DNA of 64,000 nucleotides, taken from the NCBI GenBank assembly GCA_012519695.1, contig JAAYPT010000013.1, forward strand, positions 79,998-143,997, read 5' to 3'. Below, in pieces: positions 56,193 through 64,000 of this stretch (positions within the stretch are counted from its first letter, which is position 1; the number at the start of each line of letters is the position of its first letter). A program made the translations under genes and the position numbers. The DNA is from Clostridiales bacterium. Lineage in GTDB: Bacteria > Bacillota > Clostridia > Lachnospirales > Lachnospiraceae. The notes under the pieces are model-generated. The model saw only the letters and a list, made by a program, of their open reading frames with translations. It was not told the DNA's origin and did not search any database.

Positions 56193-59100
56193 ATGTCAGA
56201 TTTTGATGTAAAAGAGAAGCGATTTGAAGAAGATATCGAAGACTATCTGATTCATCATGGCGGATATACCAAAGGAAATCCGAAGAAATTTAATCGGGAA
56301 TCAGGACTTGATGAGGAAACATTTGTGGAATTTATCAAGACAAGCCAGCCTAAGAAATGGGAAAGATATGTGAAAATTTATGCGGAGAATTCCGAAAAGC
56401 AGGTAGTTGAACGCTTCAAAAGAGAAGTGAAAACCACCAACCTTTTGAATGTGATGCGACATGGCTTTATGGACAGAGGCATCAAGTTTTATCCAATTTT
56501 CTGGAAGCCGGAGACCACTTTGAATGAGACTACACAGATTCAGTATGATGCGAATATCTTTCATTGTACCAGACAGCTTCATTATTCTGTACATAATGAG
56601 AACAGTATTGATATTGTGCTTTTTGTAAATGGTATTCCGGTGGTATCTATGGAGTTGAAATGTCAGTTTACAGGACAGGATACTACAAATGCGATTAATC
56701 AGTATAAGTTTGATCGTGCCGGTAAGGATGCGATTTTTGCCCTTAAGGAAAGGGTATTGGTACATTTCGCTGTAGACCTTACCAATGTTTATATGACTAC
56801 AAGACTTGAGGGCGCACACACTTATTTTCTGCCATTTAATCAGGGAAGTAATGGCGCCGGAAAAGTAGGTGGCAAAGGAAATCCTGTAAATCCAGATGGA
56901 TATGATACTGCATACCTTTGGGAAAGGGTACTCTGCAAGGACAGCCTGATGGAAATCCTTCAGAAATATATGCACTTGCAGCAGGAGTACGATAAGAACG
57001 GAAATCTTGTGAAAGAAACAATGATTTTTCCTAGATATCATCAGCTAGATGTAGTCACGAAACTGTTGGAAGATGTGAAAAAGAATGGTTCAGGCAAGAG
57101 TTATCTTATCCAGCATAGTGCAGGCTCAGGAAAGTCCAATTCGATTGCATGGCTGGCACACAGACTGACAGGACTTCATGATTATGAAGACAATAAGATT
57201 TTCCAGTCAGTAATCATCGTTACTGACAGACGAGTATTGGACAGCCAGTTGCAGTCTACGGTATATCAGTTTGACCATGTGGAGGGCGTGGTTAAGAAAG
57301 TAGATAAAAATTCGGGACAGCTTAGAGACGCAATCAATGATGGTGTAGGCATTATCATCACTACATTACAGAAATTCCCGGTAATCTATAAAGAGGTGGA
57401 TTCTGCAAACAAAAGATTTGCCATTATTATTGATGAGGCACATTCTTCACAGACCGGAGATGCAGCGAAAAAATTAAAAAGAGCATTAGCTGATACAGAA
57501 GAAATTCTGAAAGAGTATGCCGAGATGGAAGACGAGGACGAGAGAAATCGTAAGGACGATGAGGATAAGCTCTTAGATGAGCTGGCAGCACAGGGGATGC
57601 ATAAGAACTTATCATTCTTTGCATTTACGGCAACTCCAAAAGGAAAAACATTGCAGCTGTTTGGTCAGAAAGATGCGGAAGGAATCTATAGACCTTTCCA
57701 TATCTATTCCATGAGACAGGCAATAGAGGAGCATTTCATATTGGATGTTCTGCAGAACTATATGACCTACAAAATGTATTACAAGATTGCCAAGATTATT
57801 GAGGATAATCCGGAATTTGATACAACAGCAGGTTCAAAGGCTATTGTAAATTATGAGACACTGCATCCACATAATATCTCTCAGAAGACCGCCATTATGC
57901 TGGAACATTTTATGAATGTCACAAGACATAAGATAGGTGGCAGAGCGAAGGCTATGGTTGTTACACCATCCAGACTTCATGCAGTACGATATGTGCAGGA
58001 ATTTAAGAGACAGATAAAAGAAAAAGGACTGAATGACCTTGAAGTGTTAGTCGCTTTTTCCGGTGAAGTGAAAGATAACGATGATGTGTTTACTGAAGAG
58101 GGAATGAACAAGGATAAAGAAGGCAAGACAATCAAAGAAAAGGCTTTACCGGAAACATTCCATACAGATGATTATGGAATCCTTGTTGTTGCGGAAAAAT
58201 ATCAGACAGGCTTTGATGAACCATTGCTTCACACCATGTTTGTGGATAAGAAATTGTCCGGTGTAAAGGCAGTACAGACTTTATCAAGATTGAATCGTAC
58301 TACAAGAGGAAAAGTAGATACCTTTGTACTTGATTTTGTGAATTCAGCAGAGGATATCAAAGCATCTTTTGAGCCATTCTATGAGGAAACTGTGCTCTTG
58401 GAGGAAACAGATCCTAATGTTGTATATGACATGAAGAACACCTTGGATGATTTCAGGGTATATCAAAAATCAGAAGTGGATAAATTTGCAGATATTTTCT
58501 ATCAGAGTGAGAATCAATCAGCTGGTGATCTTGGAAAACTCCAGGGACAGTTAAGACCAGCGGTAGACAGATATGAAGTACTTGAAGTTGAAAAACAGGA
58601 TATATTCAAGTCTACATTGGCAAGCTTTAATCGTGTGTATGCCTATATTACACAGGTATGCAGGTTATTTGACAAGGATATTCACAGATTCAGTATTTAT
58701 TCAAAGTTTTTATACACGATGCTTCCAAAAGGACATGGTGGAGAGAAGATAAATATTGATGACAAAGTTCTTCTTGAATACTATAAGCTGGAAAAAGACT
58801 TTGAAGGTCCGATAGAACTTGAAAGCACAGAAGGCGGATATACACCTATCTCCGGTGATTCCGGTCATAGAGAGCCTAAGAAAGATCCGCTGACAGTAAT
58901 TATTGATAAGATAAATGAAAAGTATGGAACACATTTTACAGAAATGGATAAAGTACTTGTTCAGATGGAAAATGATTATGCCAATCAGGAGAAGTGGCAG
59001 AGCTACGCAAAGAACAATGACAGGGCAACCTTTATGTTGTTGTTTGAAAAGGATTTTCCGAATATGGCAGCAGACAGATATGAGCAGAATGACCAGTTTT

Positions 59101-59270
59101 TCAGAAAACTATTTGATGATCCGGATATGATGAAACAGGTAATGGAAACGGTAGGTTCTGTACTGTATGAGAGATTGAAGAAGAAATATATCTTTGATCC
59201 AAAGTCTGGCGTAATTGAAGAGGCGACACCAGAGACTTATGTGGAAGATACATATTTGACGAAGAAATAA
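56193..59270 (+). CDS. hsdR: Type I restriction enzyme subunit R
   Basis: 1,025 residues. N-terminal PD-(D/E)xK nuclease: Asp140 in SIDIVLFVNGIPV, Glu154/Lys156 in SMELK, and a QY pair at 170-171. The SF2 translocase follows: Walker A HSAGSGKSNS (about 308-317), DEAH at 414-417 in IIIDEAHSSQTGD, FTATPKGKTLQLF, and motif VI-like LSRLNRTTRGK. The C-terminal helical region binds M. RBS AAAGGAGGTGTAACTC, 3 bases after hsdS. The system looks complete and active. Confidence 0.95.
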   Translation: MSDFDVKEKRFEEDIEDYLIHHGGYTKGNPKKFNRESGLDEETFVEFIKTSQPKKWERYVKIYAENSEKQVVERFKREVKTTNLLNVMRHGFMDRGIKFYPIFWKPETTLNETTQIQYDANIFHCTRQLHYSVHNENSIDIVLFVNGIPVVSMELKCQFTGQDTTNAINQYKFDRAGKDAIFALKERVLVHFAVDLTNVYMTTRLEGAHTYFLPFNQGSNGAGKVGGKGNPVNPDGYDTAYLWERVLCKDSLMEILQKYMHLQQEYDKNGNLVKETMIFPRYHQLDVVTKLLEDVKKNGSGKSYLIQHSAGSGKSNSIAWLAHRLTGLHDYEDNKIFQSVIIVTDRRVLDSQLQSTVYQFDHVEGVVKKVDKNSGQLRDAINDGVGIIITTLQKFPVIYKEVDSANKRFAIIIDEAHSSQTGDAAKKLKRALADTEEILKEYAEMEDEDERNRKDDEDKLLDELAAQGMHKNLSFFAFTATPKGKTLQLFGQKDAEGIYRPFHIYSMRQAIEEHFILDVLQNYMTYKMYYKIAKIIEDNPEFDTTAGSKAIVNYETLHPHNISQKTAIMLEHFMNVTRHKIGGRAKAMVVTPSRLHAVRYVQEFKRQIKEKGLNDLEVLVAFSGEVKDNDDVFTEEGMNKDKEGKTIKEKALPETFHTDDYGILVVAEKYQTGFDEPLLHTMFVDKKLSGVKAVQTLSRLNRTTRGKVDTFVLDFVNSAEDIKASFEPFYEETVLLEETDPNVVYDMKNTLDDFRVYQKSEVDKFADIFYQSENQSAGDLGKLQGQLRPAVDRYEVLEVEKQDIFKSTLASFNRVYAYITQVCRLFDKDIHRFSIYSKFLYTMLPKGHGGEKINIDDKVLLEYYKLEKDFEGPIELESTEGGYTPISGDSGHREPKKDPLTVIIDKINEKYGTHFTEMDKVLVQMENDYANQEKWQSYAKNNDRATFMLLFEKDFPNMAADRYEQNDQFFRKLFDDPDMMKQVMETVGSVLYERLKKKYIFDPKSGVIEEATPETYVEDTYLTKK

Positions 59271-59282
59271 GGAAGTGAAAAC

Positions 59283-60485
59283 ATGCAGTTAGGATGGATA
59301 GATTTTTCAAAAGAAGACCGGCAGAAGGCATTAGATGTGATCAACCTTCTGAGTGAACAGGGAGCAGTCGATGAACTTGGAATCGGCATTATTCGTGATG
59401 CTTTTGCCAATTATTTCTTTCCGGGGACTTCTACCATCCAGACCAGGGCAAAGTATTTTCTAATTGTTCCATATGTGCTTCGAGAAGCTGTCGATGGTAG
59501 ATATGGGAAAGATGTTAACAGAGTTCTTAGGGCGATTGATTCTGCTGAAAAAGATTGTGGAATCAGGCTGTTAGAAGCAGATCCAAAGGCAGAAGGAGTC
59601 ATTGGAACCCGTGTTCTGCCAAATGGCTGGGTGGCGAGAAAACCTTCAGATATTTACTGGAATGGAATTCGTACCTTTGGAATATTCTGTGATTATGGTC
59701 TGTCTATACCAGAGTATGTTTCATTGGCGGTAAAGCTAAAAGAACAGAAGTCTGTCAGCCGGTTAGGAAACAGAAATGATGATGCAGAGGAAAATGATAA
59801 GGATGATTCGGATGCAGGAGATATCGGCAATATTAGATTCTGGAATCTTCCGATTTATCATGATGATTGGAGAGACAACCTTACAATAGAGCTGACGCAG
59901 GAGGAAGCTTTCTATCTGGATAAGCAGATTCAGAAGTCAACGAAAGGGTCTCTTTTGGAATATGTGTTGAAAAATCATATTGATTTGAATGAATATGATG
60001 ATTTTGCTTCTTTAACGGCTGAACTATCAGAAAAAGTAAGTGAAAAGCTAGCATATATGATGAAGCTTGCCTGCGATTTTAATAATCTGGTGTATATGGC
60101 AAGAGTAAGATACAATGTCATGCTTTCAGAAGGCGAGAATACATACGCAAATGATGAATGGAGCAGGTTGCTTCCGGATATAAGGCATAATGCGACAGTC
60201 GATCTGGATGCAGTGTTTGGAGAATTGCAGTTGATAAATCCAAGGGCAAAGAGCTTCCTGTGTGGGATACAAGCAGCATTTATGGCATCTGATACCCACA
60301 TGGCGGATGAACTGATTCGTAAGAGGGAACGGAGCCTGAAAGGAGCAGCCAGAGCGAAGTTAAGCAGAACAAAGGAATTTGATCATTCAAAATGGGTAGG
60401 CGGTGGAATGCTTGATTACAGATTCTCAAATGCTAGAAGAATTGTGAATGACATCTATTCCGGGGAGGTGAGTGCTGATGTTTAG
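59283..60485 (+). CDS. DUF6361 protein, restriction-operon accessory
   Basis: 400 residues, soluble. N-terminus LGWIDFSKEDRQKALDVINL, then GIGIIRDAFANYFFPGTSTI and a TRAKYFLIVPYVLREA segment; the C-terminus has HSKWVGGGMLDYRFSNARRI. These are, from memory, DUF6361 features; members tend to sit beside PLD nucleases and helicases in defence loci. It starts 12 bases after hsdR and overlaps the PLD gene by 8 bases, so five genes form one operon. Catalytic function unknown; a nucleic-acid-sensing or partner-binding role is inferred. Confidence 0.75.
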   Translation: MQLGWIDFSKEDRQKALDVINLLSEQGAVDELGIGIIRDAFANYFFPGTSTIQTRAKYFLIVPYVLREAVDGRYGKDVNRVLRAIDSAEKDCGIRLLEADPKAEGVIGTRVLPNGWVARKPSDIYWNGIRTFGIFCDYGLSIPEYVSLAVKLKEQKSVSRLGNRNDDAEENDKDDSDAGDIGNIRFWNLPIYHDDWRDNLTIELTQEEAFYLDKQIQKSTKGSLLEYVLKNHIDLNEYDDFASLTAELSEKVSEKLAYMMKLACDFNNLVYMARVRYNVMLSEGENTYANDEWSRLLPDIRHNATVDLDAVFGELQLINPRAKSFLCGIQAAFMASDTHMADELIRKRERSLKGAARAKLSRTKEFDHSKWVGGGMLDYRFSNARRIVNDIYSGEVSADV

Positions 60486-62145
60486 ACCGGATTCAAACCG
60501 AGATAGAACGGATTACAGCGGTATTTTGATGCCTCCGGACGGATATAGACTAGACAGAGCAGTAGGCACTACATATTCACTTGACCTGGAAGCACTCACA
60601 GCTGTGGCGATATGCCTTGGATTATCTGAAGAAACAGATAGTAAGCTTATGCAGAATCCAATTGGTATGCTGAATGCATTGCAGAAGGTGTCAGATAAAA
60701 TTGTGCTGTTTTGTGAAGCAGGACAGATTAAAGTGCCAACAAAACCGACTGCACTATCTATTTTATTAGAGAAAATGGTAGTAGAGGTCGCACTTCCAAA
60801 AGATAGACAGCTTGGTCGATATCCGTCATTTCATCCGAAAACATGGGTATTAGCATATGTAAACGCTGATGGAGATAAAAAATATCGTTTTGTGGTAATG
60901 AGCAGAAATCTGACTTTTGACAGGAGCTGGGATATCAGCTTTGCAATGGATAGCAGTAAAAATGTCAGACAGAAGAAAAAGACTCAGCCTATCTGTGATT
61001 TTCTGGATTATCTTGTAACGAATGTGCATAATACCAGCAATAATGCCGGAAAGAAAAGAAATCTGATTCGTGGATTATGTTCAGACATTAAGGATGTATC
61101 CTTTTCACTTGATAGTAAAATATTTGGAGAGAATTTTGAAGTGCTTCCACTTGGTATTGGAAAAAATGCTTACCGGATGCAGGAGGATATTCTATTCTGC
61201 AAGGAAAGAGGAAATGCCAATTCGACATTTAATGAGCTTGTAGTGATGTCTCCGTTTTTATCAGAAAGTGTGATTGCAGATTTTAACCTGACAGACAGGG
61301 CATTGTCGGACTGTAAGAGAACACTTGTTACGAGACGTTCTGAGCTTGGAAAACTCAAAGCATCAGATGTAGATAATTTTACCATCTATGCATTAAAGGA
61401 TGAGATTATAGATGGTGAGGAAGAAATTTCAGATGAACTCGCAGATAAAAAGAAACAGGATATTCATGCAAAAATCTATCTGAGAAGGAAATATTCAGAT
61501 GTTGACCTGTATCTTGGTTCCATGAATGCTTCCTATTCTGCAATTAATAAAAATGTTGAAATGATGCTGTGGCTTGGTACAAAGAATATGTATCTGAATG
61601 GGGATAAATTCTTAGAGGATATATTCTGTGGACCGGTAGGAGATGCAAAGAATCCATTTGAGCAGGTTACAGTAGCGGATGCTGTTTTGGAAACAGAAAG
61701 TGACAATAGAAATCTGCTGGAGCAGAAAATTAAGGACTTGTGCCGAGTGAAAAGGCAGGCTGTAATTTCAGAAGATAATGAGAATGCTGGAAAGTACAAG
61801 ATAGAGGTTGAGTTCAGTGGTATTGAATCTGATAGTGAGGTTACAGTATCACCATTTAATTCAAAGCAGGAGCAGACATTGTCAGAACATATAGAGTTTT
61901 TAGAGCTTGAGATCTTGCAGTTATCTGAGTTCTATGAGATTACTGCAAGATCAGGTGATGATACAATCCGCAGAATTATTATGATCCCTACAAGTGGTTT
62001 CCCGGATGACAGAGAAAGTGCTGCTGTAAACAGTGTGGTAATGCTCATGTACGGTAAAGTATCACAAGAAAATTATGTCGAATTGACAGCCGCCTCCGCT
62101 ATACCGAATAAGGAAATAAAGAGTCCTCAAATTTTGCGCTACTAA
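60478..62145 (+). CDS. Phospholipase-D-like nuclease, restriction-operon accessory
   Basis: 555 residues. Two HxK motifs are visible: FHPKTWVLAY at about 118-127 (His119, Lys121) with SRNLTFDRSWD following, and IHAKIYLRR at about 329-337 (His330, Lys332) with YLGSMNASYSAINKN following. Together they give the two halves of a PLD active site, found in nucleases of the NgoFVII/DISARM-C kind as well as lipases; no signal peptide argues for nuclease. ATG 60478 has GGGGAGGTG upstream; a GTG at 60472 is too close to it. It is the last gene of the operon. Confidence 0.8.
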   Translation: MFRPDSNRDRTDYSGILMPPDGYRLDRAVGTTYSLDLEALTAVAICLGLSEETDSKLMQNPIGMLNALQKVSDKIVLFCEAGQIKVPTKPTALSILLEKMVVEVALPKDRQLGRYPSFHPKTWVLAYVNADGDKKYRFVVMSRNLTFDRSWDISFAMDSSKNVRQKKKTQPICDFLDYLVTNVHNTSNNAGKKRNLIRGLCSDIKDVSFSLDSKIFGENFEVLPLGIGKNAYRMQEDILFCKERGNANSTFNELVVMSPFLSESVIADFNLTDRALSDCKRTLVTRRSELGKLKASDVDNFTIYALKDEIIDGEEEISDELADKKKQDIHAKIYLRRKYSDVDLYLGSMNASYSAINKNVEMMLWLGTKNMYLNGDKFLEDIFCGPVGDAKNPFEQVTVADAVLETESDNRNLLEQKIKDLCRVKRQAVISEDNENAGKYKIEVEFSGIESDSEVTVSPFNSKQEQTLSEHIEFLELEILQLSEFYEITARSGDDTIRRIIMIPTSGFPDDRESAAVNSVVMLMYGKVSQENYVELTAASAIPNKEIKSPQILRY

Positions 62146-62150
62146 ATGAA

Positions 62151-62178
62151 GACGAGCGGAAGTAATCTCCCGCTCGTC
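62151..62178. terminator. Convergent-gene terminator hairpin
   Basis: GACGAGCGG pairs with CCGCTCGTC around AAGTAATCTC, between the converging PLD and tet(40)-like genes, and could act in both directions. Confidence 0.75.
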
Positions 62179-62199
62179 AGTAAACTTAACTATGCCATA

Positions 62200-63420
62200 T
62201 CAATCCCGCTTCTTTCCCGCCACCGGCACTAAGAACAGCGCGGGCAACAGCAGGAAAGCGGTACAGACCAGCCCCCAGGGTATGGACACCTGCTGGGCTA
62301 CCAGCCCCACAATAGGCCCGCCGATGATCTGCCCGAAAGAGTCCAGCTGTCCGCTGGTGGAAAAGACTGTGGCGCGCATTTTCTCATCCACATGGTCGTT
62401 CATCCAGGCGGCCAGCACAGGCTCCTTGATGGTGCGCATAAGCCCCGCCAGCAGGAACACCAACAACATGAACCAAAAGCTCCGCCCCACCGCGAAGAGA
62501 ACCAGGCACAGGATATACCCGGCGCTGGTGGACATGACCACACTGGTTCGGCTGACAGTCCCTTTTTTCTCCATGCGGGCGATGAGCAACTGAGAAGCCA
62601 GAATACCTAAGCCGCTGCCGATAAGACTGATAACACCGAACCAAGTGACGCTGTTCAGCGGCCCGATAACGGGTATTACCGTGTCATCCAGAAAATGAGC
62701 GGTGGAGAGCCGGTCAAAGCCTTCACTGGCAAGTCCCCCGCATAGTGTGATTGCTAAGAGCGCCAGCAACACAGGTGCGCCTTTCACAAAGCCCAGGTTG
62801 AGCTTGAACAGGCAGACAAAGTCTTTAAGCAAGCCCTGCCGTTCCTCAATAGCAGGGGAGAAGTTGGTTTCTGGCATGATGCGAACCAACACCAGCCCCA
62901 ACAACAAGCACAAACTGCCCCCCAAGATGACAGGCATTTGCAGGTTTATGTTTCCCAGCAGTGTGCCCAGCACCACGCCCAGAACGCCGCCGATTTGCCC
63001 CATTTGACTGCCCCGCAGGAACACCTTGTCTATGGGTTTGTCCTCTTCCTCCGAGGCAATCCACGCCTCCAGAGCGCCGGTGATGAAGGTATCACCGCAA
63101 CCCCAGACAACCTGGGCCAGCAGAACCGGCGCGAACCACGGTAGCGCACCCTCCATCAGAAAGCCCAGGCCGTAGAGGAACATTCCAATCAGCACCGAGC
63201 GCCGACGGCTATACAAATCCGCCACCACACCGGTGGGTATCTCGAACAGAAAGCAGGAGGTCTCCAGAACCGTCCCTACCAGGACAAGCTGGAAAGCATC
63301 CAGCTGCACCACCTCCAGGTGGTACACGATGGAAAGCACTGTGGACATAGAAACCGCCAGGGAAAAGACAAATCGGAACAGCAGGTAGACAGAATATGCC
63401 TTTGAATTTTTAGCAAACAT
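62200..63420 (-). CDS. tet(40): Tet(40)-like tetracycline efflux protein (MFS)
   Basis: 406 residues with 12 predicted membrane helices. MFS loop GVVADLYSRRRSV after helix 2 (about 62-74) and a second-half counterpart are present. The N-terminus MFAKNSKAYSVYLLFRFVF and the length match my memory of Tet(40), a relative of TetA(P) that exports tetracycline by proton exchange. GC content is far above that of the surrounding AT-rich genes, and it is on the opposite strand, so it is a recent, separate arrival. RBS AAAGGAGAATGTAACTTC. It has a leader peptide and a consensus promoter upstream. Exact allele not verifiable here. Confidence 0.88.
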   Translation of the reverse strand: MFAKNSKAYSVYLLFRFVFSLAVSMSTVLSIVYHLEVVQLDAFQLVLVGTVLETSCFLFEIPTGVVADLYSRRRSVLIGMFLYGLGFLMEGALPWFAPVLLAQVVWGCGDTFITGALEAWIASEEEDKPIDKVFLRGSQMGQIGGVLGVVLGTLLGNINLQMPVILGGSLCLLLGLVLVRIMPETNFSPAIEERQGLLKDFVCLFKLNLGFVKGAPVLLALLAITLCGGLASEGFDRLSTAHFLDDTVIPVIGPLNSVTWFGVISLIGSGLGILASQLLIARMEKKGTVSRTSVVMSTSAGYILCLVLFAVGRSFWFMLLVFLLAGLMRTIKEPVLAAWMNDHVDEKMRATVFSTSGQLDSFGQIIGGPIVGLVAQQVSIPWGLVCTAFLLLPALFLVPVAGKKRD

Positions 63421-63461
63421 GAAGTTACATTCTCCTTTACGAATCAGTGGGTTGTTTTGTG

Positions 63462-63520
63462 AAACAAGCCCGACTGCCGCGCAGGAAGGGCAAACTTCTC
63501 AGCCCTTTCTAACAGTGATT
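63462..63520 (-). promoter_or_regulatory. Hairpin region between leader peptide and tet(40)
   Basis: On the minus strand AAGGGC pairs with GCCCTT around TGAGAAGTTT, and GCCCTT..GGGC bases just beyond offer an alternative pairing. It lies between the leader-peptide stop and the efflux gene start, the place for translational or transcriptional attenuation by drug-stalled ribosomes. Confidence 0.45.
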
Positions 63521-63589
63521 TTAGAAAAGGCCTCCTAAAGTGCCCAAAGCGCCGTTAAAAGACTTGTTTCTGTTTTTGCAGTTTGCCAT
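63521..63589 (-). CDS. Leader peptide upstream of tet(40)
   Basis: 22-residue reading frame (MANCKNRNKSFNGALGTLGG..) preceded by CGGAGGTATTCAT and placed between the promoter and the efflux gene. Leader peptides of this sort let ribosome stalling control antibiotic-resistance genes. Size, ribosome site and position support it; regulation is inferred. Confidence 0.65.
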   Translation of the reverse strand: MANCKNRNKSFNGALGTLGGLF

Positions 63590-63642
63590 ATGAATACCTC
63601 CGATACTGAAATTAGAACAACATGGCTGTTCTTCTTCGCGAT

Positions 63643-63671
63643 ATTATAGCAAATGGGCTTTGTGTTGTCAA
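63643..63671 (-). promoter_or_regulatory. Consensus promoter of the tet(40) unit
   Basis: On the minus strand TTGACA (63666-63671) and TATAAT (63643-63648) are separated by exactly 17 bases, both perfect consensus. Strong constitutive initiation is expected. Confidence 0.9.
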
Positions 63672-63682
63672 TGTAAAGAGAA

Positions 63683-63712
63683 GCGAGAGCGAGAGCGAGA
63701 GCGAGAGCGAGA
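63683..63712. repeat. Hexanucleotide tandem repeat beside the tet(40) promoter
   Basis: Five perfect copies of GCGAGA, ending 11 bases from the -35 element. The copy number may vary by slippage. Confidence 0.9.
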
Positions 63713-63720
63713 GCAAGTAT

Positions 63721-64000
63721 CGACCCGTGGCCCAAATTTCGCTCCGCTCATTTGTTCCCCTGGTCTGCTACTTGTTGGGGAGTGCCTTCCCCAAACCCTG
63801 CTGACCGGCGCTCCGCGCCGGTGTTGTGGCGCAGCCGCGCCACAAAAATCCGTCAGCCCCGCCTGTTGCGTTCTCGCCTGACCAGGCGGAAATCGGAAGC
63901 CGTTTCCGCAATCGCCGCAGAGCGGCGCACCCGCCGGAATAGTACACCCGCTTTGCGTCTGTACTGTTCCATCGGGCCAATTCGACAAAACTAGACCTCA
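63721..64000 (-). other. GC-rich palindrome cluster; possible remnant of a mobilisation gene
   Basis: About 280 bases, much richer in GC than the rest. Perfect hairpins: GGGG..CCCC at 63777-63792, ACCGGCGC-TCC-GCGCCGGT at 63804-63822 and TGTGGCGC-AGCC-GCGCCACA at 63825-63844, with a CGCCTG/CAGGCG pair near 63880. A minus-strand open frame (63768-63980) ends QQGLGKALPNK, which looks like a C-terminal tail of a mobilisation-type protein, but nothing firm identifies it. The window ends here. Confidence 0.35.

Noticed and set aside
56301..57041. 246-residue minus-strand open frame
   Set aside because: Antisense to hsdR with no ribosome site and implausible composition; a shadow frame.
63668..63988. 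106-residue minus-strand frame with Arg-Ser repeat tail
   Set aside because: The repeat tail is only the translated hexanucleotide array, and the frame crosses the tet(40) promoter upstream area; not supported as a gene.
11202..64000. Search for a tyrosine or serine recombinase that would integrate the element
   Set aside because: No protein with R..HxxR..Y or resolvase-type features was found; the DUF6462 genes are too small. It presumably lies beyond the right edge.

Overview
The window is a chromosome segment of an AT-rich anaerobic Firmicute, most likely a gut Lachnospiraceae. The evidence is the run birA-DUF6145-coaX-dus-(unknown)-greA-lysS, strong AGGAGG ribosome sites, and housekeeping proteins of clostridial type. 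It falls into a host part (1 to about 10,980) and a large conjugative element that starts just after lysS and runs off the right edge. No tRNA, rRNA or CRISPR array was seen.

Host part: a methyl-accepting chemotaxis protein cut by the left edge (minus strand) is divergent from a secreted SH3/SleB cell-wall hydrolase. Then come an NfeD-like/SPFH membrane pair, argF, birA, a DUF6145 gene, coaX, dus, an unknown gene, greA and lysS.

Mobile element (about 11,000 to beyond 64,000): the gene set is that of Tn1549/CTn4-type integrative conjugative elements. In order: three tandem excisionase-like DUF6462 genes; a 0.5-kb structured non-coding leader; small genes; a ParM/ParR-like pair; a lipoprotein; a 1,792-residue thioester/CnaB adhesin ending in LPQTG; DUF5688, RadC/JAB and DUF3991-Toprim genes; a phased 32-bp palindrome array with a long hairpin (candidate origin of transfer); MobC and MOBP relaxase; PcfB and VirD4/TraG coupling proteins; a two-gene cargo (flavin reductase plus an AT-rich unknown); then the mating apparatus (Maff2 pilin-like, TrbL/VirB6, DUF4313, PrgI/VirB3, VirB4, NlpC/P60 protein). 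After that come PcfM/DpnD, a 2,550-residue ArdC-methylase-SNF2 protein with a tnpV gene nested inside it in another frame, a sortase that could anchor the adhesin, a double-SpoVG protein and DUF6674. Many gene boundaries in the element carry a hairpin or terminator, so long-range transcription probably needs read-through or antitermination.

Cargo at the right: a zinc-ribbon membrane protein; an XRE regulator with a palindromic operator-like promoter; a complete type I restriction-modification system (hsdM-hsdS-hsdR); and, packed directly behind it, a DUF6361 gene and a two-HKD phospholipase-D-like nuclease gene. This M-S-R-DUF6361-PLD cluster is the best candidate here for an under-described defence system. 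On the opposite strand follows a GC-rich tet(40)-like tetracycline efflux gene with leader peptide, consensus promoter and hexanucleotide repeat, clearly of separate origin. No integrase or serine recombinase is in the window, so the right end of the element lies outside it.
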